From a bacterium (GTDB lineage Bacteria; Bacillota; Clostridia; Lachnospirales; Lachnospiraceae): DNA of 43,088 nucleotides. Every line of letters begins with the position of its first letter. Positions within the stretch are counted from its first letter, which is position 1. The DNA lies in assembly GCA_022774325.1 (NCBI GenBank), contig JALFNN010000002.1:1-43088 (forward strand), given 5' to 3'. Positions 15,676 through 25,274 of the stretch are shown here, one piece after another. The notes below the pieces were generated by a model that ran no database searches, was not told the origin of the DNA, and saw only the letters and a list, made by a program, of their open reading frames with translations. The position numbers and the translations under genes were made by a program.

Positions 15676-18600
15676 ATGACAGAAAATAAAAACGAAGCAA
15701 CATCTCAGCAGATGACATTCGATGCAATTAAAATTGGTCTGGCATCTCCGGAGAAGATTCTGGAATGGTCACACGGTGAAGTGACAAAACCGGAAACCAT
15801 TAACTACAGAACTTTAAAACCGGAAAAGGATGGTCTGTACTGTGAGAGAATTTTCGGACCGAGCAAAGACTGGGAATGTCACTGTGGAAAATATAAAAAA
15901 ATCCGCTACAAAGGTGTTGTCTGTGACCGCTGTGGGGTTGAGGTAACCAAGTCAAGTGTGCGTCGTGAACGTATGGGGCACATTGCACTTGCTGCCCCGG
16001 TTTCCCATATCTGGTATTTCAAGGGGATTCCGAGCCGGATGGGACTGATCCTGGATCTGTCCCCGAGAACACTGGAGAAGGTTCTGTATTTTGCTTCTTA
16101 TATCGTGCTGGATAAAGGAGAGACAGATCTTCAGTACAAGCAGGTTCTTTCTGAAGCTGAGTATCAGGAAGCGAGAGAAACATGGGGCAATAAGTTCCGT
16201 GTCGGTATGGGTGCGGAATCTATTAAAGAATTACTGGAAGCAATCGATTTGGACAAAGAATATGCAGAACTTCAGTCAGGACTGGAAGGCGCAACCGGAC
16301 AGAAGCGTGCAAGAATTGTAAAACGTCTCGAAGTGGTTGAGGCATTTCGTGAATCCGGTAACAGACCGGAGTGGATGGTAATGACTGTAATCCCGGTTAT
16401 TCCGCCGGATCTGCGTCCGATGGTTCAGCTTGACGGAGGTCGTTTTGCGACATCAGATCTGAATGACCTGTACCGCAGAATTATCAACAGAAATAACCGT
16501 CTTAAGAGACTCCTTGAGCTGGGAGCTCCGGACATTATTGTAAGAAACGAAAAGAGAATGCTTCAGGAAGCAGTCGATGCTCTGATCGACAACGGACGCC
16601 GCGGACGTCCGGTAACCGGACCTGGTAACCGTGCGCTGAAGTCTCTTTCCGATATGCTGAAAGGTAAATCAGGACGTTTCCGTCAGAACCTTCTGGGAAA
16701 ACGTGTTGACTATTCAGGACGTTCCGTTATCGTAGTAGGACCGGAACTTAAGATTTACCAGTGTGGTCTTCCGAAAGAAATGGCAATTGAGCTCTTCAAA
16801 CCATTTGTAATGAAAGAACTGGTTGCAAACGGAACCGCACATAATATTAAAAATGCGAAAAAGATGGTAGAACGCCTTCAGACAGAGGTGTGGGATGTAC
16901 TGGAAGATGTAATCAAGGAACACCCGGTTATGCTGAACCGTGCCCCCACGCTGCACAGACTTGGTATTCAGGCGTTTGAACCGATTCTTGTAGAAGGTAA
17001 AGCAATCAAGCTTCATCCGCTTGTTTGTACAGCATTTAATGCCGATTTCGACGGAGACCAGATGGCTGTCCATCTGCCGCTGTCCGTAGAAGCTCAGGCA
17101 GAGTGCCGTTTCCTCCTCCTTTCTCCGAATAACCTGCTGAAACCGTCTGATGGTGGTCCGGTGGCCGTTCCTTCACAGGATATGGTCCTTGGTATTTATT
17201 ATCTGACGCAGGAAAGACCGGGAGCATTAGGAGAAGGAAAAGCATTTAAGAGCATTAACGAAGCGATTCTTGCATATGAGAATGGAGTAGTTACACTTCA
17301 TTCCAAAATTAAAGTTCGTGTTACCAAGACTCTTCCGGATGGAACCGAGAAAACAGGAACAGTTGAATCAACATTGGGAAGATTTATTTTCAATGAGATT
17401 ATTCCGCAGGATCTGGGCTTTGTTGATCGTGAAGTAGAGGGAAATGAACTGCTTCTTGAAGTGGATTTCCATGTCGGCAAAAAACAGCTCAAAAAGATCC
17501 TTGAAAAAGTTATTAATACACACGGAGCTTCAAAGACTGCTGAAGTGCTTGACAGTGTAAAAGCAATCGGTTACAAATTCTCTACAAGAGCAGCGATGAC
17601 TGTATCCATTTCCGATATGACGGTGCCGCCGCAGAAACCGGAATTGATTCAGAGAGCACAGGATACAGTAGATAAGATTACAAAGAACTTCAAACGTGGT
17701 CTTATTACAGAAGAAGAACGTTATAAAGAAGTTGTTGAGACATGGAAAGCAACGGATGATGAACTTACAGAGGCACTGCTTTCCGGACTGGATAAATATA
17801 ATAATATCTTCATGATGGCCGATTCCGGAGCCCGTGGATCAGATAAGCAGATTAAGCAGCTTGCAGGTATGCGCGGACTTATGGCTGATACAACCGGTCG
17901 TACGATCGAGTTGCCGATTAAGTCAAACTTCCGTGAAGGTCTGGACGTATTGGAGTACTTCATGTCTGCGCATGGAGCGCGTAAAGGTCTGTCAGATACC
18001 GCTCTTCGTACAGCGGACTCTGGATATTTGACCAGACGTCTTGTTGATGTTTCACAGGAACTGATTATCCGTGAAGTGGACTGCGTAGAAAAAGGTGCGG
18101 AGATTCCAGGTATGTATGTGCATGCATTCATGGATGGAAATGAAGAGATTGAAAGTCTTCAGGAACGTATTACAGGACGTTATTCCTGCTATACGATTTG
18201 TGATAAAGATGGAAATGTGCTTGTAAAAGCAAATCATATGATCACTCCAAAACGTGCAGAGAAGATTATGAAATACGGTGTGGATGAAAATGGAAATTCT
18301 CCACTTAAAAAGGTGAAGATCCGTACGATTCTGACCTGTAAATCACATATCGGAATCTGCGCAAAATGTTATGGAGCCAACATGGCAACCGGAGAACCGG
18401 TACAGGTTGGTGAGGCTGTCGGTATCATTGCGGCTCAGTCAATCGGAGAGCCAGGTACCCAGCTTACCATGCGTACCTTCCATACCGGTGGTGTGGCCGG
18501 TGATGATATCACGCAGGGTCTTCCTCGTGTCGAAGAGCTTTTTGAGGCAAGAAAACCGAAAGGACTTGCGATCATTACAGAATTTGGCGGTGTTGCAACA

Positions 18601-19383
18601 ATCAACGATACAAAGAAGAAACGTGAGATTATTGTGACGAATCAGGAGACGGGTGAGTCGAAAGCTTATTTGATTCCGTATGGTTCACGAATTAAGATTA
18701 TGGATGGTGCTGTTCTTGAAGCCGGTGACGAGCTGACAGAAGGTAGTATCAATCCGCATGATCTGCTGAAGATTAAGGGACTTCGTGCAGCACAGGATTA
18801 TATGCTCCAGGAAGTACAGAGAGTATATCGTCTGCAGGGTGTAGAAATCAATGATAAGCATATCGAGGTTATCGTGCGTCAGATGCTTAAGAAGATTCGA
18901 GTAGAAGAAAAGGGCGATACAGAGTTCCTCCCGGGTACGATGGTCGACGTACTTGAATTCAACGACGTGAATGAAAAGCTGGAGGCAGAGGGCAAAGAAC
19001 CGGCAACCGGTGAACAGATCATGCTTGGTATTACCAAGGCATCGCTTGCTACCGAGTCCTTCTTGTCTGCTGCGTCCTTCCAGGAGACAACGAAAGTTCT
19101 GACGGAAGCTGCTATTAAGGGTAAGGTGGATCATTTGATCGGCCTTAAGGAAAATGTTCTTATCGGTAAGCTTATTCCGGCAGGAACCGGTATGAAGAAA
19201 TATCGGGATGTTCGTTTGAACACAGAACTGGCGATGGAAGATGAAATTGTTCTCGATGATTTTGATGATGCGGAAGAAGGCGAAATGGTTGAAGCACCAG
19301 AACTAAATGCAGAAAATGATGCTGCTAATGTCGAAGAAACTGCGGATACAGAGACCGAATTTGCTGAAATAACAGAAGAATAG
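15676..19383 (+). CDS. rpoC: RNA polymerase subunit beta'
   Basis: The 1235-residue catalytic subunit starts at 15676 after GGGAGGATG, in one unit with rpoB. The catalytic magnesium loop [16 protein letters not shown] is present (Asp457, Asp459, Asp461). The N-terminal zinc site is seen as ECHCGKYK with [10 protein letters not shown], and the second zinc site as [13 protein letters not shown]. The trigger-loop region is seen as [19 protein letters not shown]. Like beta it ends in an acidic tail (rich in E, D and A after residue 1190). A terminator follows at 19407. Unlike many relatives, the next gene is not an L7Ae-like ribosomal protein or rpsL; an 11-kb accessory block intervenes. Confidence 0.98.
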   Translation: MTENKNEATSQQMTFDAIKIGLASPEKILEWSHGEVTKPETINYRTLKPEKDGLYCERIFGPSKDWECHCGKYKKIRYKGVVCDRCGVEVTKSSVRRERMGHIALAAPVSHIWYFKGIPSRMGLILDLSPRTLEKVLYFASYIVLDKGETDLQYKQVLSEAEYQEARETWGNKFRVGMGAESIKELLEAIDLDKEYAELQSGLEGATGQKRARIVKRLEVVEAFRESGNRPEWMVMTVIPVIPPDLRPMVQLDGGRFATSDLNDLYRRIINRNNRLKRLLELGAPDIIVRNEKRMLQEAVDALIDNGRRGRPVTGPGNRALKSLSDMLKGKSGRFRQNLLGKRVDYSGRSVIVVGPELKIYQCGLPKEMAIELFKPFVMKELVANGTAHNIKNAKKMVERLQTEVWDVLEDVIKEHPVMLNRAPTLHRLGIQAFEPILVEGKAIKLHPLVCTAFNADFDGDQMAVHLPLSVEAQAECRFLLLSPNNLLKPSDGGPVAVPSQDMVLGIYYLTQERPGALGEGKAFKSINEAILAYENGVVTLHSKIKVRVTKTLPDGTEKTGTVESTLGRFIFNEIIPQDLGFVDREVEGNELLLEVDFHVGKKQLKKILEKVINTHGASKTAEVLDSVKAIGYKFSTRAAMTVSISDMTVPPQKPELIQRAQDTVDKITKNFKRGLITEEERYKEVVETWKATDDELTEALLSGLDKYNNIFMMADSGARGSDKQIKQLAGMRGLMADTTGRTIELPIKSNFREGLDVLEYFMSAHGARKGLSDTALRTADSGYLTRRLVDVSQELIIREVDCVEKGAEIPGMYVHAFMDGNEEIESLQERITGRYSCYTICDKDGNVLVKANHMITPKRAEKIMKYGVDENGNSPLKKVKIRTILTCKSHIGICAKCYGANMATGEPVQVGEAVGIIAAQSIGEPGTQLTMRTFHTGGVAGDDITQGLPRVEELFEARKPKGLAIITEFGGVATINDTKKKREIIVTNQETGESKAYLIPYGSRIKIMDGAVLEAGDELTEGSINPHDLLKIKGLRAAQDYMLQEVQRVYRLQGVEINDKHIEVIVRQMLKKIRVEEKGDTEFLPGTMVDVLEFNDVNEKLEAEGKEPATGEQIMLGITKASLATESFLSAASFQETTKVLTEAAIKGKVDHLIGLKENVLIGKLIPAGTGMKKYRDVRLNTELAMEDEIVLDDFDDAEEGEMVEAPELNAENDAANVEETADTETEFAEITEE

Positions 19384-19406
19384 GCTCATTATTTCATGTG
19401 AAATTG

Positions 19407-19449
19407 ACAGGGGATAGTATGTGAAAATACTATGCCCTGTTATTATTTT
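19407..19449 (+). terminator. Intrinsic terminator after rpoC
   Basis: ACAGGGGATAGTAT (19407-19420) pairs with ATACTATGCCCTGT (19427-19440) with one G-G mismatch, followed by TATTATTTT. Confidence 0.85.
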
Positions 19450-19495
19450 CGGGTTTATGAATTTATTATACATTCTTATAGATTTCATTTTAATA

Positions 19496-19524
19496 TTGCA
19501 AATTTGAAAAAAATCAGCTATCAT
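19496..19524 (+). promoter_or_regulatory. Probable promoter of the XRE-cupin regulator
   Basis: TTGCAA (19496-19501), a 17-base spacer and TATCAT (19519-19524). It lies 44 bases before the start codon. Confidence 0.55.
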
Positions 19525-19567
19525 TAACGACATATTCAAAATTACTTTGCAAAAATGAGGTGGGAAG

Positions 19568-20110
19568 ATGTTGGATATACGCCATCTTGGGGAGAGAATC
19601 AGAGAAAACAGGAAGAAAAAGATGATGACAATTAAAAGCCTTTCGGAGTATACCGGATTGTCAGTAGGGTATCTGAGCATGCTGGAACAGAATAAGACGA
19701 CTCCTACAATCGATAACCTTGCCAGGATTTGTGAATCGCTGGAAATCAGTATCGTTGACATTCTTGAGTCTGAATGTGAGGCGAAAACAATCATTCGCAA
19801 GGAAGAACTCACGGAGGCAAGTTATCCGGATGAGAACTTAGTTGTTAATATAGCAGATTTCAGACGTTCCAACTATGTTTATGAATATATTACGATACAG
19901 CCAGGGGAACCGCCTAAAAAAAAGGAATATCGTCACAATCGTGACGAAATGTGCACGGTGATATCCGGATGTCTGAACTTGATTATCGAAGGAAGAGAAT
20001 ACACATTGCATGAGCGGGATTCGGCATATATCAAAGAGGGAGAACGTCATTGTATATACAACACCGGTGAAAAAGAGTCGGTCAGTCTTTGGGTATACCA
20101 TAGAAAATAG
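19568..20110 (+). CDS. XRE-cupin transcriptional regulator
   Basis: The 180-residue protein has an XRE helix-turn-helix at about 6-62 (IKSLSEYTGLSVGYLSMLEQ and TTPTIDNLARICESLEISI) and a cupin_2 barrel at about 105-178 (ITIQPGEPPKKKEYRHNRDE, VISGCLNLIIEGREYTLHER, ERHCIYNTGEKESVSLWVYH). Regulators of this build (PuuR/SinR-cupin type) sense small molecules, often amino acids or amines, through the cupin. The ATG at 19568 follows GAGGTGGGAAG. It lies just before the peptidase and peptide-transport genes on the same strand, so it may control them (inference from position only). The ligand is unknown. Confidence 0.88.
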   Translation: MLDIRHLGERIRENRKKKMMTIKSLSEYTGLSVGYLSMLEQNKTTPTIDNLARICESLEISIVDILESECEAKTIIRKEELTEASYPDENLVVNIADFRRSNYVYEYITIQPGEPPKKKEYRHNRDEMCTVISGCLNLIIEGREYTLHERDSAYIKEGERHCIYNTGEKESVSLWVYHRK

Positions 20111-20175
20111 TTGAGTTTAAGTGGATTAAAGTAAAAAAGGATATTGTGAAAAAAATAGCAAAATTCATATTTCCC

Positions 20176-20204
20176 TTGACACAAGGTGAAATAAAGGATA
20201 TAAT
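20176..20204 (+). promoter_or_regulatory. Consensus promoter upstream of the leader RNA and peptidase
   Basis: TTGACA (20176-20181), a 17-base spacer and TATAAT (20199-20204) match the housekeeping consensus perfectly. Transcription should start near 20211, producing a leader of about 270 bases before the peptidase gene. Confidence 0.9.
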
Positions 20205-20210
20205 AGAAAA

Positions 20211-20426
20211 ATCATATTGATGAAGAAAAAATCATCTTCGTGAAAATGATAAATGAGAATCTGCAATACTAGAAACAGATGGTTGGCTTCCGGTTTCACG
20301 TAACCTTCTGCTTAGTCAAGCGTGAAAGAAAGGGTTTTCAATACAATTTCATAAGCGGACGTCATAGCGTGAAACTATGACTTGGGAAGACAAGGACGTC
20401 ATGATGAAAATCATGGCGCTTTTTTA
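20211..20426 (+). promoter_or_regulatory. Unidentified leader RNA with terminator (candidate riboswitch or attenuator)
   Basis: Several helices are visible: ATCTG/CAGAT (20259-20263 and 20276-20280), TTTCACG/CGTGAAA (20294-20300 and 20321-20327) and GTCATAG/CTATGAC (20361-20367 and 20375-20381). At the end CGTCATGAT/ATCATGGCG (20397-20405 and 20410-20418) is followed by CTTTTTT, a terminator. CGTGAAA occurs three times (20239, 20321, 20368), so TTTCACG has three possible partners. ATGAC at 20377-20381 can pair with GTCAT at 20398-20402 and so compete with the terminator. This mutually exclusive pairing is the hallmark of attenuation. I do not recognise a known riboswitch class; it has no T-box motif. 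Confidence 0.65.
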
Positions 20427-20478
20427 TTATCAAAATAGACTACGTTCTAGTATGTGGTATAGAAATTGGGGGATTGCA

Positions 20479-21552
20479 ATGAGTAAGATTGAACAACTGA
20501 GAGAGTACATGGAGAAGGAAGGTTTGGATGGTTTTTATGTGGCGAAGCCGGCTAACGTGAGAGCGGTCAGTGCATATACAGGAGAGGATTCTTTTCTTTT
20601 TATTACGAAAAGTAAACAGTACTTTCTTACAGATCCGCGGTATACTGAACAGGCATCATATGAATGCCCGGAGTATGAAATCAGGAATTGGCGAAGCACA
20701 AGGAGCCGCAGCATAGGGGAAGCAGTTGCGTTATGTGCTGAAGAAGAAAAAGTTGAAAGAATAGGATTTGAACAGGATTATCTCACATTTGGAGCATGGA
20801 AATCCATGCAGGATGCCATGAAAGTTGAGCTGGTTCCCACTCTTAACGTAATAGAAGAACTTCGTGCGGTGAAGACGCCTGAAGAGATTAAGAACCTGAC
20901 AGTGGCATGTGATATTGCATCCAGAGCATTTGAAAAAATCTTGAAAGACGTGCGTGTGGGTGTAACTGAGAAAGAACTTGCATCAAAGCTTGCCCATTAC
21001 ATGGTAATGGAAGGAGCTGATACCAAGCCTTACGGAGGAATTCTTATATCAGGAGCGAGAACATCGCTTCTCCATGGAATTCCGAGTAATAAGGCAATCG
21101 AATATGGCGACTTTGTATTGATGGATTATGGATGCCAGTACAAAGGATATTTGTCAGATATGACAAGAACCGTTGTTGTAGGGAAAGCGGATGAAAAACA
21201 AAAAGAAGTATACAATCTCTGCAGACGGATGACAGAAGAAACAGAAGCTTCTGTCAAAGCGGGAGTGACGGGCACATCCTGTTATGAAGCGTCACTCAAA
21301 GCAATTGAAGGGACCGAATATTTCCAGTATCACTATACGGGAATCGGTCATGGAGTAGGGCTGTTCGTACATGAGCTTCCGAATATTGGAGCAAATTGTG
21401 GGAATATTCTTCCGGAGAACAGCGTGATGACGGTAGAACCAGGACTTTATATTCCAGGCTGGGGCGGTGTCCGGATCGAAGATCAGGGTATTGTCACAAA
21501 AGACGGATATGAAAACCTGATAAGTGCTACACATGAGCTAATAGAACTTTAA
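20479..21552 (+). CDS. Xaa-Pro aminopeptidase (M24B)
   Basis: The 357-residue cytoplasmic metallopeptidase releases residues N-terminal to proline or splits X-Pro dipeptides. The creatinase-type N-terminal domain is followed by the pita-bread domain. All five metal ligands are visible: Asp in VLMDYGCQYKG, Asp in LSDMTRTVV, His in GIGHGVGLFVHE, Glu in MTVEPGLYIPG and Glu in VRIEDQG. I chose the ATG at 20479 because TTGGGGGA lies upstream; the earlier in-frame start at 20377 would run through the leader terminator. The gene follows the leader RNA and stands 17 bases before the peptide-binding protein gene, so uptake and cleavage of peptides are linked. Confidence 0.92.
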   Translation: MSKIEQLREYMEKEGLDGFYVAKPANVRAVSAYTGEDSFLFITKSKQYFLTDPRYTEQASYECPEYEIRNWRSTRSRSIGEAVALCAEEEKVERIGFEQDYLTFGAWKSMQDAMKVELVPTLNVIEELRAVKTPEEIKNLTVACDIASRAFEKILKDVRVGVTEKELASKLAHYMVMEGADTKPYGGILISGARTSLLHGIPSNKAIEYGDFVLMDYGCQYKGYLSDMTRTVVVGKADEKQKEVYNLCRRMTEETEASVKAGVTGTSCYEASLKAIEGTEYFQYHYTGIGHGVGLFVHELPNIGANCGNILPENSVMTVEPGLYIPGWGGVRIEDQGIVTKDGYENLISATHELIEL

Positions 21553-21569
21553 ATGAAGGAGGAAAAGTT

Positions 21570-23213
21570 ATGAAAAAGAGATTATTAGCAGCATTACTTT
21601 CTGCAGCTATGGTAGTTACCATGTTTGCAGGCTGCGGTACACCTGGATCAAAGAAATCCGATGACAGCAGTGAAACAGAAGGTACAGGTAAGAAAAGAGT
21701 TACATATACTCTGCGTGAAGACATTCCGTCAGCAGATCCGCAGAATAGTAACTCCATTTCTTCCGCATCAGCAAATATCCATATGCTGGCTTGCCTTACA
21801 AGAAATGTAGAAGGAGAAGTGAGAGGAGACGCAGCAGAAAGCTGGGAAGTTTCTGATGACGGACTTGTTTACACCTTCCATCTTCGCGATGGCCTGAAAT
21901 GGAGTGACGGTGTGGATGTAACTGCAGATGATTATGTTTACGGTATGCAGAGACTGATGGATCCGGCAGAAGCTTGTGACTATGCATTTATCGGTTACAT
22001 CCTGAAAAACGGTGCAGCTGTAAATAATGGTGAAGTTTCTGTTGAAGAACTGGGTGTTAAGGCACTTGATGACAAGACTGTAGAAATTACTCTGGAACAT
22101 CCGGCGGTATATTTCGAATCAATGGCATCTATGTGTGCACTTGGACCAGCAAGAAGAGACCTTGTAGAAAAATATGGAAAAGAATATGCAGCAGATCCTG
22201 AAAAAGCAGCATATAATGGACCGTTCACGATGACTGAGTGGAAACATGGTGATCAGCTTGTTATGACAAAGAATCCGGATTATTGGGATGCCGACAGTGT
22301 AAAACTTGACGAAATCTGCATCAAGACAGTCGCTGATGCTAAGACAGCAGTTGCTATGTGGGAGAATGGCGAAGTTGATATTACAATTGTTCCTACAGAA
22401 ATGACAGAACAGTATGCAGATGATTCAGAATTCTACTTCACAGGTGCGGATGATTACATCATGCTGAACCAGAGTGAAGGCAAGCTTCTTGCAAATAAGA
22501 ACTTAAGATTTGCTCTTAACTATGCAATCAATCGTTCTGAATACAATACGCTTGTTAATAATGATGTTTACGAACCGGCACAGAGACTTGTTCTTCCGAA
22601 CGTAACAGCAGCGGATTCTACATATGGTGAGAGATATCCATATGAACCATTCCCGCTTGAAAATGATGATGCAAAAGCAAAAGAATATCTTGCAGCAGCT
22701 ATGTCTGAACTGGGCGTAAGCAATGCAGCAGATATCAAGCTTGAACTACTTACAACTGATACAGAAGGTGCTAAAAAGCAGGCAGAAGTTCTTCAGGAAC
22801 AGTTCCAGAAGAACCTTGGAATCACAGTAGAAATCAAACAGGTTACTTACAAACAGAGACTTGAAATGGAACAGACTAAAGAATATGATATGGTAGTTAC
22901 GGGATGGGTACCGGATTACTCAGATGCTTATTCTTACCTGGAACTCTGGATCAGCGATGGACAGTACAACCATTCAGGATATAACAATCCTAGATATGAT
23001 GAACTGCTGGAAGCTTCTCAGTTTGAGACAGACGCTGCAAAGAGACAGGATATGTTGTTCGAAGCAGAGCAGATCTTCCTCGGAGAAGATTCAGCACTTG
23101 TTCCTCTGCAGCTCCGTCGTGATCAGTATCTTGTAAATCCGAAGCTTGAAAACTTCAATGTTTACTTTGTAGGATATGACTTCAACCTGGTATATGCAGA
23201 TCTTGCAGAATAA
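21570..23213 (+). CDS. oppA: Peptide ABC transporter substrate-binding lipoprotein
   Basis: The 547-residue protein has a lipoprotein signal peptide (MKKRLLAALLSAAMVVTMFA, lipobox ending at Cys22) and a family 5 solute-binding domain. Landmarks are LREDIPSADPQNSNSIS, AESWEVSDDGLVYTFHLRDG and LKWSDGVDVTADDYVYGM. It would be anchored outside the membrane and deliver peptides to the permeases encoded downstream. It starts at 21570 after GAAGGAGGAAAAG. Family 5 proteins bind oligopeptides, dipeptides or nickel; the peptidase neighbours on both sides favour peptides. The gap to the first permease gene (183 bases) is filled by three strong hairpins. The Opp symbol is by similarity; Dpp is equally possible. 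Confidence 0.9.
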   Translation: MKKRLLAALLSAAMVVTMFAGCGTPGSKKSDDSSETEGTGKKRVTYTLREDIPSADPQNSNSISSASANIHMLACLTRNVEGEVRGDAAESWEVSDDGLVYTFHLRDGLKWSDGVDVTADDYVYGMQRLMDPAEACDYAFIGYILKNGAAVNNGEVSVEELGVKALDDKTVEITLEHPAVYFESMASMCALGPARRDLVEKYGKEYAADPEKAAYNGPFTMTEWKHGDQLVMTKNPDYWDADSVKLDEICIKTVADAKTAVAMWENGEVDITIVPTEMTEQYADDSEFYFTGADDYIMLNQSEGKLLANKNLRFALNYAINRSEYNTLVNNDVYEPAQRLVLPNVTAADSTYGERYPYEPFPLENDDAKAKEYLAAAMSELGVSNAADIKLELLTTDTEGAKKQAEVLQEQFQKNLGITVEIKQVTYKQRLEMEQTKEYDMVVTGWVPDYSDAYSYLELWISDGQYNHSGYNNPRYDELLEASQFETDAAKRQDMLFEAEQIFLGEDSALVPLQLRRDQYLVNPKLENFNVYFVGYDFNLVYADLAE

Positions 23214-23228
23214 AATATTATATAATAT

Positions 23229-23366
23229 TTTAGTCAGAGAGGACAGTTTGTCCTCTCTGACTAAGTAATAAAACTTGTTGGGAGGGAAAAAGTATAGTTT
23301 CCCTTCCTCTTTAACGGTTTTGATTATCCGGAGGGGCATGTGGTGTGGGATAATCAAAACCGTTAA
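23229..23366 (+). repeat. Three strong hairpins between the binding-protein and permease genes
   Basis: Hairpin one is a perfect 15-bp stem (23231-23245 with 23249-23263). Hairpin two pairs GGAGGGAAA near 23281 with TTTCCCTTC near 23298. Hairpin three is a perfect 19-bp stem (23311-23329 with 23348-23366). None is followed by a U-tract, so they are more likely mRNA-stabilising or partial attenuating structures than full terminators. They would raise binding-protein output over permease output, as known for other ABC operons (inference). Confidence 0.8.
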
Positions 23367-23396
23367 GGAAACGGGCTGAAGAAAGGAGAAGCACAA

Positions 23397-24323
23397 ATGG
23401 CAAAATATATTGCAAAGCGAGTTTTACTTGCAATCGTCACATTGTTTGTTCTGACAAGTGTAGTGTTTGTTCTTGTACGTTTGATGCCGGGTGATCCATT
23501 TTCAAGTGATAAAATGACACCGGAAATCCGCGCGAATCTGGAAGCGTATTATGGTATGGACAAACCGTTGCCGGTTCAATACATAACTTATATGAAGAAT
23601 GTACTTCACGGAGATTTGGGATATTCCATGAAGTATGAAGGAAGAACTGTTAATCAGATTATTGCGGAATCTTTCCCGTATTCTGCAGACCTTGGTATCC
23701 GTTCCCTTTGCTTCGCATTGTTCTTCGGACTGATCCTTGGAATAATTGCAGCGCTGAATCGTGGGAAAAAGCTTGATTTTTTCTGTATTTTGATTGCGAT
23801 TATCGGTACATCCATGCCGGACTTTATTATGGGATCTGTATTGCAGTATTTCTTCGGAATCAAATGGAAGATTCTTCCGGTTGCGCAGTATACAAGCTTT
23901 AAACACACGATTCTTCCATCGATTGCTGTTGGATTCTATACACTGGCTTCTGTATCTCGTTTAATGCGTTCGAGTATGCTGGAAGTTGTTACGTCTGATT
24001 ACACAAAGACAGCTAAGGCAAAAGGGCTTTCTGATTTACGAATTACGATAAAACATCAGATCAGAAATGCGATTACTCCGATTATTACGATTATGGGACC
24101 GACAGTTGCCTCTGTACTTACCGGTACTTTCGTAATCGAAGCCTTATTTGCAATTCCTGGAATGGGAAAACATTATGTAGACAGTATCAATATGAATGAC
24201 TATACACTTGTGCTTGGAATGACGATCTTCTATGGAGCATTCTTGATTATCGCTATTTTAGTAGTAGATATTCTGTATGGTATCGTTGATCCGAGAATTC
24301 GTCTCAGCGGTAAAAAAAGGTAG
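23397..24323 (+). CDS. oppB: Peptide ABC transporter permease (OppB/DppB type)
   Basis: The 308-residue membrane protein starts KYIAKRVLLAIVTLFVLTSV and has the family hallmark FVLVRLMPGDPF. Six membrane helices are expected. The ATPase-coupling loop is seen as DYTKTAKAKGLSDLRITIKH. FVIEALFAIPGMGKHYVDSI is the usual C-terminal block. It starts at 23397 after AAGGAGAAG. It pairs with the OppC-type permease 10 bases downstream to form the channel. Confidence 0.93.
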   Translation: MAKYIAKRVLLAIVTLFVLTSVVFVLVRLMPGDPFSSDKMTPEIRANLEAYYGMDKPLPVQYITYMKNVLHGDLGYSMKYEGRTVNQIIAESFPYSADLGIRSLCFALFFGLILGIIAALNRGKKLDFFCILIAIIGTSMPDFIMGSVLQYFFGIKWKILPVAQYTSFKHTILPSIAVGFYTLASVSRLMRSSMLEVVTSDYTKTAKAKGLSDLRITIKHQIRNAITPIITIMGPTVASVLTGTFVIEALFAIPGMGKHYVDSINMNDYTLVLGMTIFYGAFLIIAILVVDILYGIVDPRIRLSGKKR

Positions 24324-24333
24324 GTGACAGGAA

Positions 24334-25257
24334 ATGGCAGAGATAACAAGAGATAAATTTAAAGTAGTAGGTAAAAATATTCAGAGCATGGAGTCCATTT
24401 CACGTCCGAATATCGGTTACTGGCAGGATGCGTGGAGACGAATTCGCAAAAATAAGGTTGCATTCTTTTCCTTGTGTTTGATCGGATTTTATGTACTTAT
24501 GGCAATCTTTGCTCCGATGCTGAGCAGATATGATTTTTCAACACAAAGTGTTGCCGAGATGAATCAGAGCTTTTCTGCAAATCACTGGTTTGGTACAGAC
24601 TCTCTTGGACGAGACCTCTGGGTTCGTGCCTGGAAAGGTGCAAGGGTATCCCTTACAATTGGGTTTGCAGCAAGTATTATTAATGCTTGTACAGGTTCAC
24701 TCCTTGGAGGTATCTCCGGCTTCTATGGAGGAAAAGTGGATATGATCATCCAGCGAATCGTAGATGTACTTTATGGTATTCCGAGCATGATCGTTACGAT
24801 TCTGCTGATGGTTGTTATTGGTAATGGTGTCCACTGTCTGATCCTTGCGATGTGCTGCGTAGGATGGATCGGGAGCTGCCGTTTCGTTCGAGGAGAAGTG
24901 CTGAAACTTCGTGAATCGGATTTCGTGGCTGCTGCAAGAATTCTTGGTGTGCCTGACATTGTTATAATTGTAAAACATATTCTGCCGAATATCATGGGAC
25001 TTATCATTACGAACCTTACCATGGCAATTCCGGGAGCAATTTTCCAGGAGGCATTCCTGAGCTATATCGGTCTTGGTATTAAGCCGCCGAACTGTAGCTG
25101 GGGTGTTCTGGCGAAAGATGGTATTGCGCAACTGAGAATTCATCCGTATCAGGTAGTTGTTCCGGCATTTTTGATCTGTACAACAATGCTTGCACTTAAC
25201 CTGTTAGGTGATGGCCTTCGCGATGCGTTCGACCCGAAACTTAGAGGAACTGAGTAA
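24334..25257 (+). CDS. oppC: Peptide ABC transporter permease (OppC/DppC type)
   Basis: The 307-residue partner permease has a cytoplasmic N-terminal stretch with SISRPNIGYWQDAWRRIRKN before the first helix. The family marker is HWFGTDSLGRDLWVRAWKGA. The ATPase-coupling loop is seen as ESDFVAAARILGVPDIVIIV. FQEAFLSYIGLGIKPPNCSW and the ending LNLLGDGLRDAFDPKL are typical. It starts at 24334 after TAGGTGACAGG, 10 bases after oppB. Confidence 0.93.
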   Translation: MAEITRDKFKVVGKNIQSMESISRPNIGYWQDAWRRIRKNKVAFFSLCLIGFYVLMAIFAPMLSRYDFSTQSVAEMNQSFSANHWFGTDSLGRDLWVRAWKGARVSLTIGFAASIINACTGSLLGGISGFYGGKVDMIIQRIVDVLYGIPSMIVTILLMVVIGNGVHCLILAMCCVGWIGSCRFVRGEVLKLRESDFVAAARILGVPDIVIIVKHILPNIMGLIITNLTMAIPGAIFQEAFLSYIGLGIKPPNCSWGVLAKDGIAQLRIHPYQVVVPAFLICTTMLALNLLGDGLRDAFDPKLRGTE

Positions 25258-25274
25258 GAAAGGAGTAGGAAGAG

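Noticed and set aside
20219-20242. Seven-codon leader peptide (MKKKSSS) at the start of the leader RNA
   Set aside because: No ribosome site and no diagnostic codon run; classic peptide-based attenuation is not supported.
20281-20340. Leader RNA considered as a T-box, lysine, SAM or glycine riboswitch
   Set aside because: None of the conserved core motifs of these classes was found, in particular no T-box sequence.
20377-20478. N-terminal extension of the first Xaa-Pro peptidase
   Set aside because: These codons run through the leader terminator and have no ribosome site; the ATG at 20479 matches the family start.
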